Assembly: GCF_900142395.1 (NCBI RefSeq)
Contig: NZ_FRAS01000016.1
Span: 61,333-125,332, forward strand
Direction of reading: 5' to 3'
Length of the DNA: 64,000 nucleotides
DNA from: Hymenobacter psychrotolerans DSM 18569
GTDB taxonomy: Bacteria > Bacteroidota > Bacteroidia > Cytophagales > Hymenobacteraceae
A program made the position numbers and the translations under genes. This document shows, one piece after another, positions 51,712-61,832 of this stretch (positions are counted from its first letter, which is position 1; every line of letters begins with the position of its first letter). The notes under the pieces were generated by a model. It saw nothing but the letters and a program-made list of their open reading frames with translations, had not been told where the DNA came from and did no database searches.

Positions 51712-52956
51712 ATCAATTCTTCTCTGACGCTTGCCTGGACCAATGGTCCGCTCCGCGGTACGGCCCAGCTGCCTGCCTCCAAAAGTGAAAGCAACCGCGC
51801 CCTGATTCTGCAGGCGCTGGCCGGCGGCGGCATCCTGAGCAACCTCTCCGATGCCAACGACACCCAGCTGATGCAGCGCCTGCTCACCAACCCCGCAGCG
51901 GCGGAGTTCGACGCCGAAGATGCCGGCACGGTGATGCGCTTCCTGACGGCGTATCTGGCCATGACTGACCGCCGCGCGCTGCTCACGGGTACTGCCCGAA
52001 TGCAGCAGCGGCCCATTGCCATTCTGGTAGATGCCCTGCGCCAGTTGGGCGCCAGCATTGCCTATGAGCGGGAAGAAGGCTATCCGCCTCTACGGCTGCA
52101 GGGCCGCCAAGCCATTCCGGAAGCAACTGAAGCCGATGAAATGCCGGAGCTGACCGTGCGCGGCGACATCAGCAGCCAGTACATTTCGGCGCTGCTGATG
52201 GTGGGCACTACGCTGCCGGCCGGGCTGCGCCTGCGCCTGACGGGCAAAGTTGGCTCACGGCCGTACATCCGGATGACGCTGGCTTTGATGCAGCATTTCG
52301 GGGGCAACTGCCGCGACCTGGGAACGGTGGTAGAAGCCCGGCCCGGACCTTACCAGCCCACCGACTATACCATCGAGTCGGACTGGTCGGCGGCGAGCTA
52401 CTGGTATGCTATGGTGGCGCTGGCCCCGGCCGGTTCCTGGGTGCAGCTGCCCGGGCTGCGGCGCTATTCCTGGCAGGGCGACCAGGCCATTGTGGGCATT
52501 ATGGAGAAGCTGGGCGTAACGACCGAATACCTCACCGATGGCGTGCGCCTCATGCAGACTGCCAGGACGGAGGCCTTCGCGCAGGATTTCACCGACTGCC
52601 CCGATCTGGCCCAGACGGTGGCCGTGGTAGCTGCTGCCCTGCAAGTGCCCGTGCTGATGAGCGGCCTGGAGAGCCTGCGCATCAAGGAAACTGACCGGAT
52701 TTTTGCCCTGCAGACCGAGCTGGCCAACTTCGGCGCTTTCCTCACCGAAGAAAGCGACGGACACTTCCGCGTAAGTGCCGATAACTTTCAGGTGAGCGGC
52801 CAGACAGTAGCCACCTACCACGACCACCGCATGGCTATGGCTTTCGCGCCACTGGCGCTCCGTGGGCCGCTTACTATCGAGGCGCCGCAGGTAGTGCGCA
52901 AGTCCTACCCGCAGTTCTGGGCCGAGTTGGAAAAGGCGGGGTTCGACGTGCAGTAA
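51712..52956 (+). CDS. aroA: EPSP synthase AroA with no canonical start codon in frame
   Basis: About 414 residues. It transfers enolpyruvate from PEP to shikimate-3-phosphate. The substrate-binding LPASKSESNRALIL, DAGTVMRFLTAYLAM, LRIKETDRIFALQTELAN and DHRMAMAFAPLAL are intact. The first ATG in frame (51871) would delete LPASKS and about 50 residues, so it cannot be the true start. Between the upstream in-frame TAG and LPASKS there is no ATG, GTG or TTG; ATC at 51712 gives NSSLTLAWTNGPLRGTAQL, the expected N-terminus. Either ATC is used, or a base is wrong or mutated. Confidence 0.88.
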   Translation: MNSSLTLAWTNGPLRGTAQLPASKSESNRALILQALAGGGILSNLSDANDTQLMQRLLTNPAAAEFDAEDAGTVMRFLTAYLAMTDRRALLTGTARMQQRPIAILVDALRQLGASIAYEREEGYPPLRLQGRQAIPEATEADEMPELTVRGDISSQYISALLMVGTTLPAGLRLRLTGKVGSRPYIRMTLALMQHFGGNCRDLGTVVEARPGPYQPTDYTIESDWSAASYWYAMVALAPAGSWVQLPGLRRYSWQGDQAIVGIMEKLGVTTEYLTDGVRLMQTARTEAFAQDFTDCPDLAQTVAVVAAALQVPVLMSGLESLRIKETDRIFALQTELANFGAFLTEESDGHFRVSADNFQVSGQTVATYHDHRMAMAFAPLALRGPLTIEAPQVVRKSYPQFWAELEKAGFDVQ

Positions 52957-53020
52957 ACAGGAGTATGTGGCTCCATTGCCGGCCTGAACCAAAGCGTGTG
53001 CAGGCAATAGGGCAGCATAC

Positions 53021-53837
53021 TTAGTCTACTAAGTTCAACTGCCGCAGGTAGGCCGCTGACAGCCGGAGCCGGCTGCCATACCAACTGAACAGTTCCCCAT
53101 CCACGATGCGTACCTCAGCGCCAGGGCAGAGCGCCCGGAATTCAGCCAGGTGCTTCTCCTGGAATGGATAGGGCTCGGAGGAAAGCAAAATCTGCTGCGG
53201 AGCGGCCTGTTGCAGCTGTTCCGCCGTTATTTCGGGGTAGCGGGCCAGATTTTCGAACACGTTGCGAAAACCTGCCCGCCGGAGCATTTCATCGATAAAA
53301 GTGCCCATGCCGGCTACCATATAGGGCTTGCGCCAGATGAAGTATGCGGCCGGAACCAATGCGGCGGGCGGCGGCAGTTGCTCAAACGAAGCCGAAATTT
53401 CTGCGGCTAGGGCTTCGGCGGCTTCCTTGCGGCCACAAATGAAGCCTACCCGCCGGATCATATCCAGGGCCTCGGCCAACGTGCTGATGTCGCTCATCCA
53501 GACCGGGATACTGCGCCGCCAGCTGCTCAATGCCTTCCTGGTAGTTTTCCTCTTTGTTGCCGATAATCAGGTCGGGCTGCAGGGCGGCAATTTTCTCGAA
53601 ATCGAAGTTCTTGGTGCCCCCGATTACAGTGGCCTGCTGCCGGGCCTCTGCCGGATGAATACAGAACTTCGTGACGCCGACCACCTGCTGCCCCAGCCCC
53701 AGCGCAAACAGCAACTCCGTCTGCGACGGTACCAGCGACACGATGCGGCGCGGCGGAAACGGCACGGCCACGCGCCGGCCCATCTGGTCCGTGACGGTAA
53801 GCGGCGGGAACAGGGGAGGTAGCTGCATGCCGCTCAC
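53021..53837 (-). pseudogene. BtuF-like (cobalamin/siderophore) binding protein, frameshifted
   Basis: Two minus-strand frames make one protein of about 270 residues. The N-terminal part has [36 protein letters not shown] and [20 protein letters not shown]. After AAQYP the homology continues one frame over with [16 protein letters not shown] through to LSAAYLRQLNLVD. One extra base in the CCGG at about 53502-53507 causes the shift. There is no signal peptide, as in some cytoplasm-facing or mis-annotated helical-backbone binding proteins. Start ATG 53828 or GTG 53837, 3 bases or fewer past the glycosyltransferase stop. May be a sequencing error. Confidence 0.8.
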
Positions 53838-53839
53838 CG

Positions 53840-54718
53840 CTACACCAGCCGGAAGTTGCGGAACTCGAAGAACCGCTTGCCCGTCAGCTTCTCGACCCAG
53901 TATAGAAACCGATACTTGGGCTTGTCGAAGCGCTTTTTGCTCACGTCAATGTCTACCTGCCAGTTCTGGCGGGCTATGCGCTCCTGCATCACGGCCGGGT
54001 GCGTGCCCCGAAACACTTCCAGCGAGTCGTAGTCATCAAAATTGAAGACATCGGCCGCGGCCAGTGGGTGCTCGTCAGGGCTTTTGTCGCCGGCCCAGAA
54101 GCGGCCCAGATTTTTCATCTTGGTGAGCATCTGCTGCGGGTTTTTCACCCATCCATAATGATACACGGAAGCGTTGGCCGGCTTCACGCGCAGCTTGGCC
54201 CCATCGGTCTTGCGGAAGCCCTGCGCATCTTTGTAAGACCGAATGGCGGCATCGTTGCGGATGACGCGCACCTCGCGGCCGTACCAGCGCCGGCTGTCCC
54301 CGATGTAGTCGTAGGTGCCGTAGAAGTGCGTGTAATTGAACAGCAGGCCTTCCACGCGCTTGTCGGCAAGATGCTGCTCGGCGGCCTGCCGGATGGCCGC
54401 ATGATACTGCTCGTGCACTACCTCATCGGCCTGAATGTAGAACGCCCAGTCGGCGTCGGGGCTGATCTGGCGGAAGGCCTTATCAGTTTCCACGGCCAGC
54501 ACGGTGCCGTTGGTTTTCAGTGCCGGGTCCCAGACCGAGTGCACAATGCGGATTTTGGGCGAGCCAATAGCCCGGATCAGTCCTTCGGTATCGTCCTCGC
54601 TGTCCCCGACGCTAACCACCATCTCATCCACTACCGGCAGGATGGAGCGAATGGCTTCCACCACGGGATAGTCGTTGATAACAGCGTTGCGAATGATGGT
54701 GAAGCCGGAGATTTTCAT
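53840..54718 (-). CDS. family 2 glycosyltransferase
   Basis: The protein is 292 residues. The GT-A start is [20 protein letters not shown], with [20 protein letters not shown] as the nucleotide-binding region. [15 protein letters not shown] holds the DxD-like metal site. [17 protein letters not shown] and the aromatic C-terminus are typical of a Bacteroidetes family. It is soluble and probably builds surface polysaccharide or glycolipid. It sits in a minus-strand run, with the binding-protein gene directly downstream. A terminator separates it from the M42 gene upstream. Confidence 0.87.
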   Translation of the reverse strand: MKISGFTIIRNAVINDYPVVEAIRSILPVVDEMVVSVGDSEDDTEGLIRAIGSPKIRIVHSVWDPALKTNGTVLAVETDKAFRQISPDADWAFYIQADEVVHEQYHAAIRQAAEQHLADKRVEGLLFNYTHFYGTYDYIGDSRRWYGREVRVIRNDAAIRSYKDAQGFRKTDGAKLRVKPANASVYHYGWVKNPQQMLTKMKNLGRFWAGDKSPDEHPLAAADVFNFDDYDSLEVFRGTHPAVMQERIARQNWQVDIDVSKKRFDKPKYRFLYWVEKLTGKRFFEFRNFRLV

Positions 54719-54728
54719 AGTACTGCAT

Positions 54729-54764
54729 TAAAAAACAGCCATCCGGGCACCCCAGATGGCTGCG
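54729..54764 (-). terminator. terminator of the M42 peptidase transcript
   Basis: CAGCCATC (54736-54743) pairs with GATGGCTG (54755-54762); on the minus strand six T follow. Confidence 0.8.
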
Positions 54765-54770
54765 GAAGCT

Positions 54771-55841
54771 TTAGCTGAAGTAGCGGAAATCGTGGGCATC
54801 CTCGATGCGCAGCAGCGTCTCGTAGATAAGCCGGATTACGCTGTCCACGTCGTCCCGGTGCACGGTTTCTACAGTGGTATGCATGTACTTGAGCGGCAGC
54901 GAAATGAGGGCCGCAGCCACGCCGGCGCCGGAGTAGGCAAAAGCATCGGTATCGGTGCCGGTGGCGCGGGTAGCGGCGGCCCGCTGGAACGGAATTTCAG
55001 CAACCCGGGCCGTTTCGATGATCAGGTCGCGCAGATTGTTCTGCACGGCCGGGCCATAGGTAATCACGGGGCCTTTGCCGCAGAAAATGTCGCCCGAGGT
55101 CTTCTTCTCGTACATCGGCGACTGAGTGTCGTGGGTCACGTCCGTGATGATGGCCACGTCCGGATTGATGCGGTGCGCTACCATTTCGGCGCCGCGCAAC
55201 CCGATTTCCTCCTGCACGGCATTCACGATGTAGAGGCCGAAAGGCAGCGTTTTGCCGTTTTCCTTCAGCATCCGGGCCACTTCCGCAATCATGAAGCCAC
55301 CCACGCGGTTGTCCAGGGCGCGGCCCACGTAGAACTTGTCGTTCATCACCATGAACTCGTCTTCGAACGTGACGACGGAGCCCACATGAATGCCCATCTG
55401 CTCCACTTCCTCGGCCGAAGAAGCGCCACAGTCCAGGAACACGGTTTCAATGGTCGGCGCCTTGTCCTGCTCTACTTTGCGCACGTGGATGGCCGGCCAG
55501 CCGAACACCGCCTTCACTATGCCCTTGGCCGTGTGAATATTCACGCGCTTGCTCGGCGCTACCAGCGGGTCGGAACCACCGTTACGGCGCAGGTACAGGT
55601 AGCCTTCTTTGGTGATGTAGTTGACGAAGTAGCTGATTTCATCGGCGTGCGCCTCAATCACCACTTTGTACTGAGCCTCAGGGTTGATGACGCCCACCAC
55701 CGTGCCGTAGGTGTCCACGAAATAATCATCGACATACGGCCGGATATAGTCCAGCCAGATTTTTTGGCCTTCCTTCTCGAAACCGGTAGGAGAGGGGTTG
55801 TTGAGGTACTTCTGGAGAAAATCGAAGCTTTCCTGACGCAT
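54771..55841 (-). CDS. M42-family dinuclear zinc aminopeptidase
   Basis: The protein is 356 residues, the family length, and forms a TET-type dodecamer in known members. Zinc ligands: His65 and Asp67 in EAHADEISY, Asp in RALDNRVGG, Glu-Glu in VQEEIGLRG, Asp in ITDVTHD and His in LPLKYMHTTVET. It trims N-terminal residues from peptides in the cytoplasm. I start at ATG 55841 (MRQESFDFLQKYL); the longer frame is hydrophobic and unlike the family. It follows the GNAT gene by 60 bases on the same strand. Confidence 0.93.
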   Translation of the reverse strand: MRQESFDFLQKYLNNPSPTGFEKEGQKIWLDYIRPYVDDYFVDTYGTVVGVINPEAQYKVVIEAHADEISYFVNYITKEGYLYLRRNGGSDPLVAPSKRVNIHTAKGIVKAVFGWPAIHVRKVEQDKAPTIETVFLDCGASSAEEVEQMGIHVGSVVTFEDEFMVMNDKFYVGRALDNRVGGFMIAEVARMLKENGKTLPFGLYIVNAVQEEIGLRGAEMVAHRINPDVAIITDVTHDTQSPMYEKKTSGDIFCGKGPVITYGPAVQNNLRDLIIETARVAEIPFQRAAATRATGTDTDAFAYSGAGVAAALISLPLKYMHTTVETVHRDDVDSVIRLIYETLLRIEDAHDFRYFS

Positions 55842-55901
55842 GAAATAAGGGCTCAGAAAGGTAAAAAATATGAAAAGTAAGCTACAACAGGGTTTCAGCA
55901 A

Positions 55902-56411
55902 CTATCGTGCAGGAGCGTGCCACGCCATCGGAACATCAGCTTCCAACCCGTAGGAGCCGGCTACCCGGCCCTCGAAGCGGCCTTCCTGCCGAAACCCCAG
56001 CTGCTCGTAGAGAGCAATAGCGCGGGTGTTGCTTTCACGGACCAGCAGCTCAACCCGGCTCACCTGCGGAAATGCAGTCTGCACGCGGACCAGCAGCTCC
56101 TGAAACAACCGCCGGCCAATGCCTTGGTTCTGCATTGAGCCATCCACGGCTACCGTAATATCACCGAGCACGTGCGCAAAAATCCGCAGGCCGGAAGAGT
56201 AGGTGTGGATTTCGGCCACCAGTTGCCCGTCCTGCTCGGCTACCAGCCCCACGCCGTGGGCCAGACTACGGCTCAGAAAATGCTGCACATATTCGTCCGT
56301 AATTTCCTCCGGCTGCCGGGCCAGGCCGCCGCTTTCCCGCGACACGCGCTGGTATAAGCGGCGGATGGCGGCGGCATCCTGCATTGTGGACGGACGAATC
56401 TGAACGGGCAT
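55902..56411 (-). CDS. GNAT-family N-acetyltransferase
   Basis: The protein is 169 residues. The GNAT core is visible in DITVAVDGSMQNQGIGRRLF, the acetyl-CoA-binding Q/RxxGxG/A loop, and LLVRESNTRAIALYEQLGFR near the C-terminus. The acceptor cannot be predicted. It begins 9 bases after the acyl-CoA carboxylase stop on the same strand, so the two are cotranscribed. Confidence 0.9.
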   Translation of the reverse strand: MPVQIRPSTMQDAAAIRRLYQRVSRESGGLARQPEEITDEYVQHFLSRSLAHGVGLVAEQDGQLVAEIHTYSSGLRIFAHVLGDITVAVDGSMQNQGIGRRLFQELLVRVQTAFPQVSRVELLVRESNTRAIALYEQLGFRQEGRFEGRVAGSYGLEADVPMAWHAPAR

Positions 56412-56420
56412 AGGGGAGGC

Positions 56421-57989
56421 CTAGAGCGGAATGTTGCCGTGCTTCTTGCGGGGCAGCGTGTCCACCTTGTTTTCGAGCATCTTAAACGCACGAATCAGCT
56501 TCTGGCGTGTCTGGGATGGCAGAATTACTTCATCCACGAAGCCCCGGTGCGCGGCGCGGTAGGGTGTGGCAAACTTCTGCTGATACTCGTCTACCTTTTC
56601 CTGCAGCTTGGCTTCGGGGTTTTCGGCCGCGGCAATTTCCCGCTTGAAGATGATTTCGGCGGCACCTTTGGCGCCCATTACCGCAATTTCGGCGGTGGGC
56701 CAGGCGTAGTTCATATCGGCCCCGATGTGCTTGGAGTTCATCACGTCATACGCCCCGCCGTAGGCTTTGCGGGTGATGACGGTGATGCGCGGCACGGTGG
56801 CTTCGCAGAAGGCGTAGAGCAGCTTGGCGCCGTTCGTGATGATGCCGCGCCACTCCTGGTCGGTGCCGGGCAGGAAGCCGGGAACATCCTCCAGCACCAG
56901 CAGCGGAATGTTGAACGAGTCGCAGAACCGCACGAAGCGGGCGGCTTTAGTGCTGGCGTTGATGTCGAGCACGCCGGCCAGCACCGCCGGCTGGTTGCCC
57001 ACGATACCGATGCTCCGGCCGCCCAGACGCGCAAAACCCACCACAATATTCTCGGCGAAATTCTGGTGTACTTCCAGGAAGGAGCCGGCATCAATGATGC
57101 CTTCAATCACCTCCCGCATGTCGTAGGGCTGGTTCGGATTTTCGGGGATGATGGTGTCCAGCACGGCGCGGCTTTCGTCCTGGCCGGCTTCGTAGGGCAC
57201 CGCCGGAGCCGTTTCCTCGCAGTTCTGGGGCATGTAGCTCAGTAGCTGCTTGAGGTGGTTGATGCAGGCCACCTCGTTGGCGCACGAAAAGTGCGTCACG
57301 CCGCTTTTGGCCGAGTGCGTGCTGGCGCCGCCCAGCTCTTCGCTGGTCACGTTTTCGTGGGTCACGGTTTTCACCACGTTCGGCCCGGTCACGAACATAT
57401 AGCTCGTGTCCTCTACCATCAGGATGAAGTCGGTGATGGCCGGCGAGTACACCGCGCCGCCCGCGCACGGCCCCATAATGGCCGACAGCTGCGGCACCAC
57501 ACCCGAGGCCAGCGTATTCTTGTAGAAGATGTCGGCGTAGCCGCCCAGGCTCACCACGCCTTCCTGAATCCGGGCTCCACCTGAGTCGTTGAGGCCAATA
57601 ACCGGGGCGCCGTTTTTCATGGCGAGGTCCATGATTTTCACGATTTTCTCGGCGTGGGTTTCGCTCAGCGAGCCACCAAACACCGTAAAATCCTGCGAAA
57701 ACGCGTACACTAGCCGTCCGTTCACGGTGCCGTAGCCCGTGATAACGCCGTCACCGAGGTAATACTCTTTGTCCAGGCCGAAGTCCTTGGAACGGTGCAT
57801 TACAAACTTGCCGATTTCCTCAAACGAGCCTTCGTCAAACAGCAGGTCAATCCGCTCCCGGGCGGTGAGCTTGCCTTTCTTGTGCTGAGCATCGATGCGG
57901 GCCTGGCCACCGCCGAGCAGGGCCTCCTCATTTTTGCGGGCGAGAATTTCGGTTTTGCTTAGTTGGGCTTCAGCGTGCGGGTCGGACAT
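56421..57989 (-). CDS. acyl-CoA carboxylase beta subunit (propionyl-CoA carboxylase type)
   Basis: The protein is 522 residues with the two crotonase-fold halves of a biotin-dependent carboxyltransferase. N-half: [56 protein letters not shown]-half: [78 protein letters not shown]. It carboxylates propionyl-CoA or acetyl-CoA with a biotin carrier encoded elsewhere. It heads the minus-strand run and is full length. Confidence 0.93.
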   Translation of the reverse strand: MSDPHAEAQLSKTEILARKNEEALLGGGQARIDAQHKKGKLTARERIDLLFDEGSFEEIGKFVMHRSKDFGLDKEYYLGDGVITGYGTVNGRLVYAFSQDFTVFGGSLSETHAEKIVKIMDLAMKNGAPVIGLNDSGGARIQEGVVSLGGYADIFYKNTLASGVVPQLSAIMGPCAGGAVYSPAITDFILMVEDTSYMFVTGPNVVKTVTHENVTSEELGGASTHSAKSGVTHFSCANEVACINHLKQLLSYMPQNCEETAPAVPYEAGQDESRAVLDTIIPENPNQPYDMREVIEGIIDAGSFLEVHQNFAENIVVGFARLGGRSIGIVGNQPAVLAGVLDINASTKAARFVRFCDSFNIPLLVLEDVPGFLPGTDQEWRGIITNGAKLLYAFCEATVPRITVITRKAYGGAYDVMNSKHIGADMNYAWPTAEIAVMGAKGAAEIIFKREIAAAENPEAKLQEKVDEYQQKFATPYRAAHRGFVDEVILPSQTRQKLIRAFKMLENKVDTLPRKKHGNIPL

Positions 57990-58123
57990 GCGGGGTGGGC
58001 TTGAGGAAAGTCGATGTAGCTACTTAGATCAGTGCGCCAAAGGTAACGCACGGGTAAAGAAAAGCCGCACCAGAATTGTGGTACGGCTGGGCACCTGTGA
58101 AAATGATTGGCAGTTTTAGCTAT

Positions 58124-58163
58124 AAACAAAAACGGCCGACTCCTTTGCAGGAACCGGCCGTTT
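58124..58163 (-). terminator. terminator of clpC
   Basis: AAACGGCCG (58130-58138) pairs with CGGCCGTTT (58155-58163) and is followed by T-rich sequence on the minus strand. Confidence 0.8.
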
Positions 58164-58184
58164 CTATTCTAACTCAACTAACGA

Positions 58185-60806
58185 TTACTCGCCTTTCTTC
58201 TTCGTGTCCTTCGGCTCATCGTCCGTCGGCTCGGGTGCTTCCTCCGGCCGCTCGTCGCTGGCCAGGTTCTGCGGCTCACCGCTCTTGCTGACGGCAAAAG
58301 TCAACTCCTCGGCGCCTTCCGCGTAATCAGCCGTGATGACGTCGCCCTGGGCAATTTCCGCCTTCAGGATTTCCTCGGCAATCGGGTCCTCGATGTACTT
58401 CTGGATGGCCCGGTTCAGCGGACGTGCACCGTACTTGGGGTCGTAGCCTTTCTCGGCCACGAAGTCCTTGGCGGCATCGGTCAGTTCCACGCGGTAGCCC
58501 AGCGTCTGGATACGGCCCAGCAGCTTGCTAAGGCTGATGTCGATAATCTTGTGGATATCCGACTTCTCCAGCGAGTTAAACACGATGACGTCGTCCAAGC
58601 GGTTCAGGAACTCGGGCGAGAAGGTTTTACGCAGGGCGTTGGTGATGGTGCCCTTCGTCAGCTCGTCCATGTTTTCCTGGCGGGCCTTGGTACCGAAACC
58701 GATACCAGCGCCGAAGTCGGCCAGATCACGCGCCCCGATGTTCGAGGTCATGATGATGATGGTGTTGCGGAAGTCCACCTTGCGGCCGAGGCCGTCGGTC
58801 AGGATACCGTCGTCGAGTACCTGCAGAAGCAGGTTATACACGTCGGGGTGCGCCTTCTCGATTTCGTCGAGCAGGATAACCGAGTACGGCTTGCGGCGGA
58901 TTTTCTCCGTCAGCTGGCCGCCCTCTTCGTAGCCTACGTAGCCGGGAGGCGCGCCCACCAGGCGCGATACGCTGAACTTCTCCATGTACTCCGACATATC
59001 GATCCGCACGAGCGAATCCTCCTTGTCGAAGAGGTAGGTAGCCAGCACCTTGGCCAACTCCGTCTTACCCACACCAGTCGGGCCGAGGAACACAAACGAG
59101 CCGATTGGCTTCTTGGGGTCCTTCAGGCCAACGCGTGTGCGCTGGATGGCTTTCACCAGTTGCTTGATGGCCTTGTCCTGCCCGATAACCTTGCCCTGCA
59201 GCTCTTCGCCCATTTTCAGGAGCTTGGAGCTTTCGTTTTGCGCCACGCGCGAAACGGGGATGCCGGTCATCATGGCAATTACTTCGGCCACGTTTTCCTC
59301 TTTCACGGTGTAGCGCTTCTTCTTGGTCTCCTCTTCCCAGTCCTTCTTGGCCTGTTCGAGCTGATCAATCAGCTTCTTTTCCGTGTCGCGGAGCTTGGCG
59401 GCTTCCTCGTACTTCTGGCTTTTCACCACGCGGTTCTTCTCCGTCTTGATGTTCTCGATCTGCTCTTCGAGCTTGAGAATATCCTCGGGCACCACGATGT
59501 TGTTGATGTGCACGCGGGCACCGGCCTCGTCGAGAATATCGATGGCCTTGTCCGGCAGGAACCGGTCCGACATGTAGCGGTCCGACAGCTTCACGCAGGC
59601 CTCAATAGCCTTGTCGGTGTACACCACGTGGTGGTGGTCCTGGTACTTGTCCTTGATGTTGTGCAGGATTTCGATGGTTTCCTCGGGCGTGGTGGGGTCC
59701 ACCATCACCATCTGGAAACGACGGGCCAGCGCGCCATCCTTCTCAATGTACTGGCGATACTCATCGAGCGTAGTCGCGCCAATGCATTGAATTTCGCCGC
59801 GGGCCAGGGCCGGCTTGAACATGTTGGAGGCGTCGAGCGAGCCGGAGGCACCGCCGGCACCCACAATCGTGTGCAGCTCGTCAATGAACAGAATCACGTC
59901 GGGCGACTTCTCCAGCTCGTTCATCACGGCCTTCATGCGCTCCTCAAACTGGCCGCGATACTTGGTACCGGCCACGAGCGAAGCAAGGTCGAGAGTAACA
60001 ACACGCTTGCCGAACAGCACGCGCGACACCTTCTTCTGGATGATGCGCAGGGCGAGGCCTTCGGCAATGGCCGTCTTGCCCACGCCGGGCTCACCAATCA
60101 GGATGGGGTTGTTCTTTTTGCGGCGGCTCAGGATCTGGGCTACGCGCTCAATCTCCTTTTCGCGGCCCACAATGGGGTCGAGCTTGTCTTCCTCGGCCAG
60201 CTTGGTCAGGTCGCGGCCGAAGTTGTCGAGCACCGGGGTGCGCGACTTTTCGGTGCCCTTCTTGGGCGTAGCGCCGGCACCGGCACCGCCGCGGCCTGCG
60301 CCACCCCCGAAGAGGCGGTCATTGTCGTCGTCATCGGCCTCGGGGCCGCTGGTGGGGTTGTTCGCCGTGTTACCGTGGTAGTCCAGCGAATCGCGCACAG
60401 ATTCGTAGTTCACGTTGAATTTGCTGAGGATTTGAGACGAAATGTTGTCTTCGTCGCGCAGAATGGAGAGAAGCAGGTGCTCCGTTCCGATAATCTCGCT
60501 CTTGAAGATCTTGGCTTCGAGATAGGTAATCTTGAGGACTTTCTCGGTTTGTTTCGTCAGCGGGATGGAGCCGGTAATGCTCGTGCCCTGCGTGGCCGTA
60601 TTGCGGGTGGCTTGCTCGAGGGCGTATTTCAGCTCGTCCACGGATACGCCCAATTTCTTGAGCAACCCGATGGCCGTGCCTTCCCCTTCGCGAATCATGC
60701 CCAACAACAGGTGTTCGGTGCCGATATAGTCGTGCCCGAGCCGGATGGCCTCTTCCCGGCTCAGGGAGATGACCTCCTTGACTCGATTTGAGAATTTAGC
60801 TTCCAT
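58185..60806 (-). CDS. clpC: ATP-dependent Clp protease ATP-binding subunit ClpC
   Basis: The protein is 873 residues. Two Clp_N repeats cover 1-145; a disordered acidic/glycine linker runs 150-190. AAA1 has Walker A GEPGVGKT at about 238 and Walker [10 protein letters not shown]. The UVR/M-domain lies near 455-480 ([20 protein letters not shown]). AAA2 has GPTGVGKT at about 575 and [12 protein letters not shown]. The C-terminus carries an acidic/basic tail ([20 protein letters not shown]). It unfolds proteins for ClpP. I start at ATG 60806 ([13 protein letters not shown]). Confidence 0.95.
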   Translation of the reverse strand: MEAKFSNRVKEVISLSREEAIRLGHDYIGTEHLLLGMIREGEGTAIGLLKKLGVSVDELKYALEQATRNTATQGTSITGSIPLTKQTEKVLKITYLEAKIFKSEIIGTEHLLLSILRDEDNISSQILSKFNVNYESVRDSLDYHGNTANNPTSGPEADDDDNDRLFGGGAGRGGAGAGATPKKGTEKSRTPVLDNFGRDLTKLAEEDKLDPIVGREKEIERVAQILSRRKKNNPILIGEPGVGKTAIAEGLALRIIQKKVSRVLFGKRVVTLDLASLVAGTKYRGQFEERMKAVMNELEKSPDVILFIDELHTIVGAGGASGSLDASNMFKPALARGEIQCIGATTLDEYRQYIEKDGALARRFQMVMVDPTTPEETIEILHNIKDKYQDHHHVVYTDKAIEACVKLSDRYMSDRFLPDKAIDILDEAGARVHINNIVVPEDILKLEEQIENIKTEKNRVVKSQKYEEAAKLRDTEKKLIDQLEQAKKDWEEETKKKRYTVKEENVAEVIAMMTGIPVSRVAQNESSKLLKMGEELQGKVIGQDKAIKQLVKAIQRTRVGLKDPKKPIGSFVFLGPTGVGKTELAKVLATYLFDKEDSLVRIDMSEYMEKFSVSRLVGAPPGYVGYEEGGQLTEKIRRKPYSVILLDEIEKAHPDVYNLLLQVLDDGILTDGLGRKVDFRNTIIIMTSNIGARDLADFGAGIGFGTKARQENMDELTKGTITNALRKTFSPEFLNRLDDVIVFNSLEKSDIHKIIDISLSKLLGRIQTLGYRVELTDAAKDFVAEKGYDPKYGARPLNRAIQKYIEDPIAEEILKAEIAQGDVITADYAEGAEELTFAVSKSGEPQNLASDERPEEAPEPTDDEPKDTKKKGE

Positions 60807-60810
60807 GCAG

Positions 60811-60843
60811 ATAAGGTAGTGAAGAAAAACGGTACCCCGCAAA
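60811..60843 (-). promoter_or_regulatory. promoter of clpC
   Basis: On the minus strand TTTG (60840-60843), a 21-base spacer and TACCTTAT (60811-60818) fit the Bacteroidetes consensus. The start codon follows 4 bases later, so the mRNA would be nearly leaderless. Confidence 0.45.
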
Positions 60844-60928
60844 CAGGCTGAAGGCCTCAGCAGCGGGTTGGGCCGATATAATCTGAAACAGATTGGGTCG
60901 GGCGAAGGTTCGGAGCCGGCACTAGGCA

Positions 60929-61564
60929 CTACGCGAGAAAGTTGCCGGCGGCCGGGCCCTGCATAAAAAGCAGGTCTAGGATGCTGAGCCCCGGTGCAAA
61001 ATCTTTACCAAACGTCTGCGCATAGGGCAAGGCAGACGTACTGTCAGGTCCGGGGGCGGCGGGGGCCTTCGGTGTCAGCCAGTCGCGCCGGTCGAGCAGG
61101 CCCGGCCCGGGCAGTTGGGAGGTAGAAGGGGCGTGATAGTCGGTGGTGAAGTGGATGGGAGTACGCAGGCGCAGGCAGCGCATATAGAACTGCAGCAGTG
61201 CCAAGTTCAGCTCAAACAGGAGCCGGGGCTTCTGTACGTAAATGTCGTGCAGATAGTCGGCGTAATATTCAAAATAAGGCGTGCCGCCATACGCCGTCTG
61301 AATGGTGCGCCAGTGCGTGTGCACCCAGTTCTGGCGGTAGTCGATTTCCAGTTCCGACGTTTTCACTTTTTCGCTGCGGTTGCCGTCCACCACGGGCACC
61401 GTAAGGGGCTTCACGCCCTGGGCCGTCAGAATCAGGCAACGGTTGCGGTAGGTTTGCTTGCGGTAGTGTTCCTGCGTTTCCAGCCACAGCGCCTCAGCCC
61501 CCAACAGCTGGCCAAAAAAGGAAATAGGCGGATTGTATTGCGACTCGAAAAGAACGGCGGGCAT
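60929..61564 (-). CDS. WbqC family protein
   Basis: The protein is 211 residues. AVLFESQYNPPISFFGQLLG and YRNRCLILTAQGVKPLTVPV are WbqC landmarks; LEIDYRQNWVHTHWRTIQTA and TPYFEYYADYLHDIYVQKP follow in the family order. WbqC proteins are found near polysaccharide and glycolipid genes and are predicted to act on a sugar nucleotide or lipid, but the reaction is unproven. I start at ATG 61564 (MPAVLFESQ). It lies upstream of clpC on the same strand, with clpC having its own promoter. Confidence 0.85.
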   Translation of the reverse strand: MPAVLFESQYNPPISFFGQLLGAEALWLETQEHYRKQTYRNRCLILTAQGVKPLTVPVVDGNRSEKVKTSELEIDYRQNWVHTHWRTIQTAYGGTPYFEYYADYLHDIYVQKPRLLFELNLALLQFYMRCLRLRTPIHFTTDYHAPSTSQLPGPGLLDRRDWLTPKAPAAPGPDSTSALPYAQTFGKDFAPGLSILDLLFMQGPAAGNFLA

Positions 61565-61832
61565 AGGCAAAGAGGAGCGGGGCGGGCAGGATTTGAGCCG
61601 CCAACATAGCACACGGCCCGCACAAACCGGCCGCCCGCCTTCCCGAAAACCACTGGTGGCCGCGGTATTTCCAGCCGAGCGGACGCCCCGGCTTTCCGAA
61701 AACAGGAGGCCCTTGGGTCAAAATAGGCTGGTTTTGGGGGCGTTGGTCTACGCAGAGCGGGAACGGGAGGCAGTTGGCATGGCGTTACGGCTTTTCGCAA
61801 ACCCCTCTACCTTTACGGACCCATTCTACCTA

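Noticed and set aside
58551..60791. 746-codon plus-strand frame opposite clpC
   Set aside because: Shadow of the clpC codon pattern; no motif or signal.
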